From Owenia fusiformis (Eukaryota; Annelida; Polychaeta; Sabellida; Oweniidae): a DNA stretch of 64,000 nucleotides. Position numbers and translations under genes: made by a program. Below the pieces are notes generated by a model. That model did no database searches, had not been told where the DNA came from, and was given only the letters and a program-made list of their open reading frames with translations. The stretch is taken from NCBI GenBank assembly GCA_903813345.2, contig CAIIXF020000001.1:6697098-6761097 (forward strand), in the 5' to 3' direction. Below, piece by piece: positions 51,101-63,100 of this stretch (the first letter of the stretch is position 1; every line of letters starts with the position of its first letter).

Positions 51101-54100
51101 CAGAAAAATGAAAAAAAATGGGTGCTGCTGTGACTTCATTTTACTAATAACTAGAAATTAGTTAGGAGAGTATAGGATAGAGAACATATTTATTTCAAAA
51201 CAGCACAACAATTTTTTTTCATTTTTGTACTACCTCTCTGACGATGTTAAAATAGTTCTAAAATTCCTGGGGCATGATCTGAGAAAGCTTCAGAAACTAG
51301 TTTGATCTGTAATACTTAATCAACAACGCCAAAACTTTGATACAACATAAATCATAACATTTACAAATGATTTTACCATTGAAATTGGTAATCAATGTTG
51401 TATTTGATTTGTTTTTTAGGTAAAATCTCCTCGGAGCAACAAATTGTAAAACGTCAAGATTGATAATCACTGGGTTCAACATTACTACACGATTTCAAGA
51501 TGACGGTGTCAAATATTATGTTGATTTCTGGCGAGTTAACCAATATCATAACTTGCTATCTAAAAACAAGATAAAGAAATATGTAAGAAATTCAATTTTA
51601 TCGAATAAAACATCACATCGACATGTGGGTTTCGTTTTAAGGCGTTGAAAATTATGAATATGGGGGTGACGTCACTGCATAGCTAGGGTGTTAATAAACA
51701 ATTTCTGATCGGAAGACCTTGCAAAATCCTAAGTTTTCACTTATTTAAAACAGTTTGTTACGAATTACTTAATAAACTTAAAGAACTGCATGAGGTGAGC
51801 ACAGGAGGCACAGATTGCACTGAACGAAGGCTAGGAGACTGCTTATTCATGCACATACATGTAAGTGTGACTAAAATACATTAAAACACTATTACGAGGA
51901 CGTATAATTTAATGAAACCATCCAAATTATATATTTATATAAACTAAAACCTATTTTCATAATTAAAAGCCTAAAGTTGAACATCTGTCAAAGTATTGGT
52001 CCTATTGCTCGAGCACTGATCAACCTTTTGCAAGTGTTTAACTACCTTAACATTCCCTCTAGAAACAAAATTCCTTGTCCCATATATCTTAACAATCATC
52101 ATTATCAAATGATATCCATATTATCATGATGAAGAATACATGGAACAACGGAACAAAGAACATTCATTACTATGGAAAATGAGTGGATAGGATCGTCCTA
52201 CACTGATGTGGAAAATGTGTAAAAGTCTGTAGGCTTGAGCTCAATTTAATATAATATGCAATGAGATAATACATTCTTAATACTTACATCTGAAGTGTTT
52301 CTAAGAAATCAGGTAATCTATTGTCATTTATATATTTTGTTGTTTGTGATATATCATAGCTTTCTATATTTCACAATAATTATCATTAATATTCAATAAT
52401 AATAAATATATTATGCTATTTTTGTCAGATGGATGTGTTGGCTCTAAATCTTTCATTCCTTGTTAATTACATAGAAAAGTTGCTTATGAAAACAATTGAA
52501 GAGGCATTTCTGCTGACAAAGGTAATCTTCAATAGGTCAGGTGAAGTTCTGTTTGGTTAAATATGATCCGTATAAAAACTGTATGGTACTGCACAACATA
52601 TTTAATCGAATTGATTAGAATACAAATCTGTTCATATAATCACAATATATAGTTAAACATTTGAAACTCCAAAAATTACACTGGATGAAAAGAATATACC
52701 ATGTATGACTAGGAATACAGGAAATCAATTCCTAAATTGAAAAGGGTCTCTTCCTCCATCCCCAGAAATCGAAACAATTATTACATTACACCCCCCCCCC
52801 CTCTTTCTCTGTGGTCTTATATGAACAGTGGATCAATTATCTCCACACATCCAATGACCTGTGTATTTTTCAGTGAAATCTTAACTGGATTTTCTTGTTC
52901 CTGAAATGGTTTATGAAGTTCATATATTTAGAACAAAACATTGATAAGCATCAGAATGAGACCAGGTACTCATAAACTGTATTTTGATTGGGGGTCATTA
53001 ACAGAACTTTCGTAAAGTTACGAATTCGCAAGTCAATTGTTAATTTTACGAATTTGGTAAATGTGCATTAACAGAACTTTTGTAAAGTTACGAACAATTC
53101 GCAAAGTTACGAAAAAATGACGTCACGTATGCTTTCATTCGTAACTTTAATAGCACCTCAGACCCTTTCATAACTTTGCGAATGGCACATTTCTCATCCA
53201 ATTCTTATGTAAGGTATACAGGTTGGCAAAAAGAAATTGTTCTCTATATGCATGCTGAGTTTCAAGCTAAAATATCTACCTATTTGTACATGATAAGCAA
53301 ATATGTTCCTGAGCTGGGAATCTTTGAAATCGCGGAGACAGGTTTGATCACAGCGCGCAATGATATCAAATGACATCATATTTTTATTTGAGCTAAATAA
53401 GATAAAAGATGACGTCACAATTTGAAATTCGTTTACGAACGATAAAACTTATGAATGACTTACGAAAGTGTTCTGTTAATGGCCGATTTGTAACTTTATG
53501 AATTCGTAAATCATTCGTAACTTTTTAAATATTTACGAATTTCATAAAGTTACGAATTACGAATTCGTAACTTTGCGAAAGTTCTATTAATGACCCCCTG
53601 GTTAATAGAGCATACCAAATAAGGTGTTGAAATTAAGTATTTCAATAATCGTATTCAGGTGTTTGCACTTTAAATTCCAATCTTTCAATCTAGAAAACTA
53701 GAGCTTTTGTCATCTGATAATGAGTTTCTAAATTTATCTATCATTGCTACAGTTCAAAAGCAATTAATCATTTAATTAAAAATAAGAACTTATCCCATGT
53801 CTCAACAGCCCAACATCCTGTATTAATGTATCTTAAAGTTTAAAATTAGAAAACACATTAAATCTGAATTAATATATTAGATAAGAATATCCAACCATTA
53901 AAAGGGAACAATGGAAGGGATTATGATCAAAGAACTAACACATTTTAATTGATATCACTTAATATATTTTATTCTAAAGAATCTATTAGAATGTGATATA
54001 ATTCCCCAAAGCCTCTTCAAGGGTATCTTTGTTGAAATGACATGAACAGTTAATCCATTGAAATAATCTATGATCCCTTGTTGATGATCAACACTTGAAA

Positions 54101-57100
54101 ATATCTTAAAATGAACTTGATCGGGTAGTGAACATTAAAAGGAAATAGCAAGGCAGAGACCTCACTTTGATAAACAATCCTTGAAATTAATTGCAATTTT
54201 ATTTGTTTCGAGGATATTTTGTAGGCTTATTCCCTTTTTCTTTTTTACAAGTATGCATGGTTTATTTAATTATAAGAAGACTTGCAGGAGAGCAGGTATG
54301 TGAGATTTGATTATAAAAAGACTTACTGGTAACAATAAAGCTGTCACATGACAAAATAAACAAGGCATTAACATAACAAAATGTCACCACTAATATTATG
54401 ACTTCAATCTTAAGTCAGATTCGAATTTCTGAGAACTTCTAGATGATTTCGATAAAAAATTGGTCAATTTGAAGCAAGTTGAAAAAAGACTCTTTTTGAA
54501 CTTGAGAAGGTCTCTGAAGGTCATATATCAATTTGGTCAATTTGAAGCAAGTAAAAAATACCTTTTTTACCTTTTTTAACCTTGAGATGGTTAATTATTT
54601 CTTTGACCTTGAGAAGGTCATTGAAGTTCAAATCTCAAATCTATAGTCAGATAGACTATTGAGAACTTGTAGATGATTTTGAAAAAGAAATTTGGTCAAT
54701 TTGAAGCAAGTTGGAAAAATACCTTTTTTGAACTTTTTTGACCTTGAAAAGGTCATTGAAGGTCAAATCTTAAATCTTAAGTCAGATTTGAACTTCTGAT
54801 AACTTGTAGATGATTTAAAAAACTGAAGTCAGTCTAAACAGTATTTGTTAAGTTATTGGAAGTTGTATAAGAATTTGTTACAGACGCCGCCCACCGATCA
54901 CCAACCACCACTGCCGATTGTAGTCAGAAAAAATGGAGACCATAACAATATGTCACCACTTTTGACATCACTTTTTGCTAATTTGGAAATTGGACACTTA
55001 TATTTGCCATTTGTAATTTATTTAGAATACACGGTCACTAAACACAGGTTGATATGCGGGGGAGGTGACCTTCTCAGTAAAGCAACCATACATTTATAAG
55101 GGGGGGGGGGCATTACATCACAACGTCACATTTTTTATATCACATTGCTATCATGTAACATGATATTTGAAACATGATTCATAATCAATTTTTCATTCAT
55201 TTTACCAATAAATTGCCAGAAATTTTTCCTTCTCAATGATTCAAAAGATTCTCCTAAAAATGTTCATCTAACATACTGTTAACATCCCTTTCACAGTTTC
55301 AATCAATATTTCACCTAGATTCTGGTGTCTTTCTACTGGAGCACCATAAATGATTTGACTTATGTATGCTTACATATTTAACCTCATATTTACTGTCATA
55401 AATTTTAATACAGAAGAGAAGAAAATAATAAAATGCTAATATTTCTTATTATAGAATTGCACTATGTTACACTATAAAAATGAATATAATGAATGGCTTT
55501 GAGACAAGTTTTTTCCATTAGTTCCATCATTCACTTATTTGTGATATCAGAGATACCGTAACCAGCTTTGGACCACTTGAGATGAAGTTTCACATTCATC
55601 GCATTAGATTATATTGCTTTAAAGGAATATTCCTTGCCAGACCCTTTCTCTCTTGATATGGTAGCTATAATCATATTTATAGTTTCCATATTTAGCAAAA
55701 CATGGGAAAATGTTTTAATATGGTCAATATTGATAATTTAAAAATCTAGTGCTTATTTCCAGTGAGCTGCCATCTTTTAAGATTTCTTGCAGGAAGTGAT
55801 GTCATCAACTCTCAACTTCTATAACCTTGCCCATAACAGCATAGGAAAGTAGCACAAAATCACTTCTAGACAAGTGATCATTACTTTCTGTGCAAAAATA
55901 TTTTCAGGGCTTGTCAACTTAGAATAAAAGAAGAGATTTTCAGAAGGATTAAATAAGATACAAAGTTGAAAAAGAATATTTAGCTGGTTTTGTAATTCTT
56001 AATAGCTCCTCACCTAATGCTATATGCAAAGTTGAGAGTTGATGACATCACTTCCTGTGTGAAATTTTAAAAGATGGCAGCTTACTGGAATTGAGCATCA
56101 CATTTCTAAGTGATCAAATTTGACCATATCAAAACATTTTTGCGTGTTTTGCTAAACATGGCAAGCATATATATGGTTATAGCTACCATATGAGGAGAGA
56201 GATGGTTTGGCAAGGAATATTCCTTTAATTAAATGTGCAGTTTGATCAAATACGAAGTGTTATTGAGTGAAATAAAGAATGCAAATATTTACTTTTTATA
56301 TTACTTTATTTCAAAATCACAAAACAAAAAATGTTTATAGTATAAACCCCAGAAGATTTAAAGATTACAGTGTTGCGGAGCTTGGCTCAATAAGTTCAGA
56401 AAAAATGGAATTATTATTCCAGTGATAAGTTACCACTTCCTTTCATTAGAAGATAAACTAGAATTTTCATCCTAGAAATAGTTTAATCCTAAGGGAATGA
56501 AAAATTAAGACATGGAAATATGTGTTTTTCATTCTCTGTTATAAAATAAACAAGGCTCTTTAATGTTAAGTCATCAGAAAAATATTACAAACTGGTTTTT
56601 ATAATGTGTGGATGCTTAATCAAATGTGAATTCCTTTCATCAAATACACCAGGTTCATACGCTATAAAAATAACTGGTGGTTACAGATAAACTAGAGGTA
56701 CATGAGATTTGACAACTCAGATTTTATAAGGTGTACTATCTAATCCTTTTTGCAACAGCCAATATTTTTTTATTCACATTCATCTAATTGACAAATAAAT
56801 AAAATACAATAAGACAAAACACATCAAAGTAGCGATGATACCCAAAAATAGATTTTTATACGATGAAGGAAACTTGAGAATTTGAAATAAACCTTTTCAG
56901 AGGTTTAAATTAAAGAATGTTTTGGACATACATACATACAAACAGGCAGATAAAATGAACAGACAAGCAGATACGCAACCACTCAACCAAGTTATCGTCC
57001 ACATCTTTATTGGCAGGGACTTAATAAAGAGCTGAGTATAAAAGATAAACACCATTTAATTATCAATATTACAAACTGAAAGAGTGAGATAAATTGTCTT

Positions 57101-60100
57101 TGTATTCATAATTTCCATTGATGTTAAAGGGGCAGCAAATAACATTTAAAAGAATTTAAAAAGTTGGAAATAATCTTTTCACAAAATGTGCACATATTTT
57201 CTTCACAATCCTAAAATGAATACAAAAAGTAAATAAAGTAAAAACTTTTCTGAAAATTGGCATGAAATGAAAATAATATTGTAAAATTGTGACAATTCTT
57301 TAAAAGTTTTGTTGTCCCTTTAAATAATCTTTAGTACTATGAATAAGTTGGGATTATCTCTGCTATGGCTAGTATATATAGGAGCAACAATGATTACATT
57401 ATCACTACAAAACAGTGAAGTGAAAACCAAGTGAACTGATGCACAGAGATAGGGATATTTACAGTTATAATATTGAAACAGTCTGCAAGTGCATTGAAGC
57501 AGGTAAAACCTTTGTTGCATTTTCATTAAATAATAACATAAGACTGAACATGTCATTTTTTAAGATTGCAAGCATTTTACAATGTTAGGGATAATAACTT
57601 TGACCTTTGAATTATTTATTATATACTGGAGGAGTTAAATTGTACGTCGATTTGTAAAAGGTTACATTATTTTAACTGAAATATTTAAAGTATAAAAGTA
57701 TAAGGATTGACAAGGCATTAACATGACAAAATGTCACCACCTAAAGGTCAATTTGAAGCAAGTTGAAAACAGACCTTTTTGACCTTTTTTGACCTTGAGA
57801 AGGTCATTAAAGGTGAAATGTCAAATCTAGAGTCAGATTTGAATTTCTGAGAACATGTAGATGATTTTGAAAAAAAAATAAGTCAATTTGAAGCAAGTTG
57901 AAAAAAGAACTTTTTGACCTTGAGAAGGTCATTGAAGGTAAAATGTCAAATCTAAAGTCATATTTGAATTTCTGAGAACATGTAGATGATTTTGAAAAAA
58001 AAATTTAGTCAATTTGAAGCAAGATGAAAAAATACCTTTTTGACCTTTTTTGACATTGAGAAGGTCATTCAAGGTCAAATGTCAAATCTAAAGTCAGATT
58101 TGAATTTCTGGGAACATGTAGATGATTTTGAAAAAAAAATTTAGTCAATTTGAAGCAAGTTGAAAAAAGACCTTTTTGACCTTTTTTGACTTTGAGAAGG
58201 TCATTGAAGGTAAAATGTCAAATCTTAAGTCAAATCTAAAGTCAGATTTGAATTTCTGAGAACACGTAGATGATTTTGAAAAAAAAATTTAGTCAATTTG
58301 AAGCAAGTTGAAAACAGACCTTTTTGACCTTTTTTGACCTTGAGAAGGTCATTGAAGGTCAAATGTCAAATCTTAAGTCAAATCTTAAGTCAGATTTGAA
58401 TTTCTGAGAACACGTAGATGATTTTGAAAAAAAAATTTAGTCAATTTGAAGCAAGTTGAAAACAGACCTTTTTGACCTTTTTTGACCTTGAGAAGGTCAT
58501 TGAAGGTCAAATGTCAAATCTAAAGTCAGATTTGAAGGTCAAATGTCAAATCTAAAGTCAAATCTAAAGTCAGATTTGAATTTCTGAGAACATGTAGATG
58601 ATTTTGAAAAAAATTTAGTCAATGTGAAGCAAGTTGAAAAAAGACCTTTTTGACCTTGAGAAGGTCATTGAAGGTCAAATGTCAAATCTAAAGTCAGATT
58701 TGAACTTCTGAGAACATGTAGATGATTTAGAAAAAAATTGAAGTCAGTCTAAACAGTATTTGTAAAGTTATAGGAAGTTGTAAGAAATTGTTACAGACGC
58801 CGGACGCCAACCTCCAACCACCAACCGCCGTCACAAAAAAAACGGAGACCATAACAATATGTCACCACCGTGGTGACATAATAAACTGTATACACATATC
58901 TAGGGGTGATATTTCATGAAAATTGTGAATTTGAAGAATCTTATCAGACTCTACAGGTAGAGCATCAGGTGCTATGATTGACAAATGTAAATTGAACAGA
59001 GAAAATGGTTGTGTTTTGCCAGTGCTCCATTATGGGCTTTGAGTTTTGGACCATATGATTATAGAATATTGTAATGTGATTTATGATAGAGTGCAAAATA
59101 TATGATGGTGTATAAAGTATCTTTTCTAGCATATTTCAAGAGGGTTTTTCTGAAATAAAATATATGACAGCCATTTTAACTTTTTAGCAGCAGTTTTAAA
59201 ATTTGCTTCTCGAGGGGATTACAAAACCCATAAATTTGGGAAGCAGTAACTGAGTTATCACCTGGACAGACAAACAGATAGAAAGTTTCCCTCTATCTCC
59301 ACTTGAACTTTGTTTGGTGGGATAATTATGCATTAACTGCAATATTCAATACATCAATTTAGCCATAGTTTGACTTGTATTTAATAAATGCATTCTTATT
59401 TTGTTGTTTTTTCAAATAGGCAACATATCAAAGAACGGACTGGCGCAAATTTAAGATACAAACGCAGAAGAGCTGAAATTATTGATATACAGTGAACTGA
59501 ACTGAACTGATTATTTTGAATATAAATCACACCTGGAACAATCTACTCGTACAAGGATTTATTAAAGACCATAAACAAAATAAGATGAACATGTACAACA
59601 AACTAAAGTGGAACATGTTGATCCTGACAATTATGAGTACACAATCTACTGACTCCAAATATAAGACCAATTCTACAATATCAACTACTACAGAGGCTAC
59701 TGGCGATGTCGCCATATTGGATGGTTCAATTAATCAAAATAAATCAGGAGTTAGTGCAAACCCAAATGTCAATGAAACAGAACAGCCAAATGTAAGTGCA
59801 AACCCAAATGTTAGTGAAACAGAACAGCCAAACGTTAGTGCAAACCCAAATGTTAGTGAAACAGAACAGCCAAATGTTAGTGCAAACCCAAATGTTAGTG
59901 AAACAGAACAGCCAAACGTTAGTGCAAACCCAAATGTTAGTGAAACAGAACAGCCAAACGTTAGTGCAAACCCAAATGTTAGTGAAACAGAACAGCCAAA
60001 CGTTAGTGCAAACCCAAATGTTAGTGAAACAGAACAGCCAAACGTTAGTGTAAACCCAAATGTTAGTGAAACAGAACAGCCAACCGTTAGAGCAAACCCA

Positions 60101-63100
60101 AATGTTAGTGAAACAGAACAGCCAAATGTTAGTGCAAACCCAAATATTAGTGAAACAGAACAGCCAAATGTTAGTGCAAACCCAAATGTTAGTGAAACAG
60201 AACAGCCAAACGTTAGTGCAAACCCAAATGTTAGTGAAACAGAACAGCCAAACGTTAGTGCAAACCCAAATGTTAGTGACACAGAACAGCCAAACAGGAG
60301 TGGCCAAAAAAAACCAATACGTTTGAAAAGAAATGTGTATGAAACACTTTTAAACAAAGCTAAATGTGAAAACAATCCCGTTAAGCCTCTGTTCATCAAT
60401 GAAACATACGTACTAATTACTCGGGAAGATTATGGATGGCTAGTGCTCTGCATGAACAAAATCACCCCAAAAAAAGTTTGTCTGCCACCATACAACCCCA
60501 ACAGTAGAAAATATGAAATTTATACAACAATGGGGATCATAACCGAGATTTATCTCTGCATTCCTCTATGTCTGCTTGGTATCGTTGGCAATGTTCTCTC
60601 ATTCATAACTCTTTCTCGTGAAAAACAAAACACTAGCATACTAATTTTAAAATCCCTAGCTATAATTGACAGCCTATATTTGTTGTTGGTGGTTGTGTTT
60701 GAACCTTACTACACTGCATATCATGATACTGATTGGTTGGATAAATCCTCACTTGACAAAGTCTCGCATTCATTCACAAAAGCTGCTACATATGCAGTGC
60801 CAGTCATTAACATGGCCCAAATGTGTAGTGCTTGGCTCATGGTTCTCCTCACCATTGATCGCTATGTTGCTATTTGCCATCCTTTCAAGGCTATCATTTA
60901 TTGTACGTTAAGACGTGTTAGGGTTGGGATCTGTATCATCATCTTTACCTCGATTGTATATAACATCCCCATGTTCTGGGAGGTCAGTTTCACACAGGTC
61001 TACCATGAGTGCCTTAAATTGCATATGTTCACAAAAGGGGTAGTCCGTGGCTCGGTGGGCCAACATATCCTTTTCAGAATCATCTATGGCCTTGCAGGCA
61101 ATCTCATATTCCGTAATCTCCTCCCGGTTCTACTTGTCATTTCTTTCAATTGTCGCCTTATCCACTCTTTGAGAATCGCACGGCGTAACCATGACAAAAT
61201 GACAGCAAAACAAGATAACGATCTTGATAACCGAGATAAAAATATCACAGTTACTCTTGTGTCTATCTCATTTGTTTATCTCATCTGCATTCTACCAATG
61301 TTGGTTTTGAGCATGCTTGACATCCATTACAAATCAGTGCTTACACACAAAAATGACTATATTATTGATTATTATTATAAAGATGAAGGAGAAATTGCAT
61401 CTTGGAAGGTCTACCTTAAGTTTGAGTTGGTTGTTCGCTTGTTGGTACGTGTCAACTCTGCCGTTAATTTCTTAGTTTATTGCACAGTCAGGAAGGGATT
61501 CAGAGGGAAACTAAAAAGCCTTTTCAAGAAAAGCATCAAAAGGGAAAGCTCTGTTCAAACCTTTACAAGTAATGTCTTAGAAAAATCAAATCAGAGAATT
61601 TGAAATATGTTTACATGTACCATTCCTCTTGGTTATGGAACAATCACTTTGAAAAGAAAGCACAGGTTTATCATCTAAGTGAAACACAGACTGATGGTTA
61701 TGCATACCACACAAGATATTCCAGTGAAAATTTCACTAAAAAAAACAAGGCCATATGATATGTGGAGAAAAGCCATTGCACTGTTCATAAAAGACAAAGT
61801 GAGAGGCAAATATAAAAACTAAATGCTTACTGGTATATAGTAACATGAATGGTGCAAACCTGATCCATAGTGCGAAGAGCTCCACCCATTTTGTGGGGGG
61901 CCTTCGTAAAAAGTTCTGAAATCAGGGTGCTTGCTAGGATTTGGACCTTTTTGTTATAATTGAATTGTGAACCACATTATTTTCCTATATATGAAGAACA
62001 TTAAGCTGATCTGGATGTAAACCTAAGTGATCCCAAATCAGTGCTTATTTTGCACCCTATAATAGAATAATATCATTATGTATACACCTATTTTATTCAG
62101 CTATAGCGGGCTGCATTAAAACATTGTTCAGTAAATAAAACTAGGGTTATATTTCAGTAGTGTATTCCAGGCCCAGGATTCCAGGCTTGGTTAAAGACAT
62201 CTGGGTGGTCAACATGTATCTATTATCTCCTAGTTTAAGGCAGCATTACTTGTGATTAGTCAATTAATCGAGTATGATCGAGTAAATAATTAAGTTTTGT
62301 AACTCATGCTTTGTAACCACCTTGATTGAACATAGATGATAATACCAAGATGTTGCCGGGAAAATGTTTTCTGATGGGAAAAAGTGTAGAAGATAATAAC
62401 TACTTATATGAATAAATGTTTGTAATTCCAAGCTTTCTGTTTAATATGCTACACAAGCATTTATATTGCATCCATGATGTCTATCTGAATGAATGCATTG
62501 TATCATAGATGAACAACTATTTATTGCTTATAATAAGTAACATGCTGCAAGTTAAGAACCAAATTAAATTCAAAATGTGAACTGTAAAATGATAAAGTAA
62601 TATTAAACCTACAATAATACCAATGAAAAACAATTTGTAAATAGGCTGTTTCTTGTTTTTATGAAATGGCCTATATGACAGATTAATGTCAAAAGTTTGT
62701 AAAATTCTGTAAAAATAGAAACAATAATAAAATGTTGGGTGAAAAAGAATTGAATTTCTGTTTGGAGTATCTGATTGATCCAGTTTTAATTACTTATGGT
62801 GTTGTACCATACTGAAGACAATCCATCAAAAACTAATACCCTTGAAGCCCCATCTTTCTTTGGTTATAAAACAGAAACATGATATAACATAATTGAGTAA
62901 TTGATAATGGATAATATGGATGTGTTACATAAGCAAAGAAGATCCGATTTAAGCCTTTTTAATTATGCTCGCTTTTCCACTTTAGATTTTATTTACTATA
63001 AAACTTGTTTTATTAGAAATAACATCTTACTAACCTTTCTGCGAATGAAGCCCTCGAGACACTTTGCTATATCATTTCCATTCTCTGCATCAATTGCTCT

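Noticed and set aside
59516-59584. Upstream extension of the GPCR open frame
   Set aside because: It opens at TTG with no ATG before 59585, so it is unlikely to be translated in a eukaryote.
59734-60399. Long open frames on the minus strand (and extra plus frames) across the GPCR repeat
   Set aside because: They are by-products of a stop-free 42-bp repeat whose length is a multiple of three; the true frame continues into a conserved seven-helix domain.
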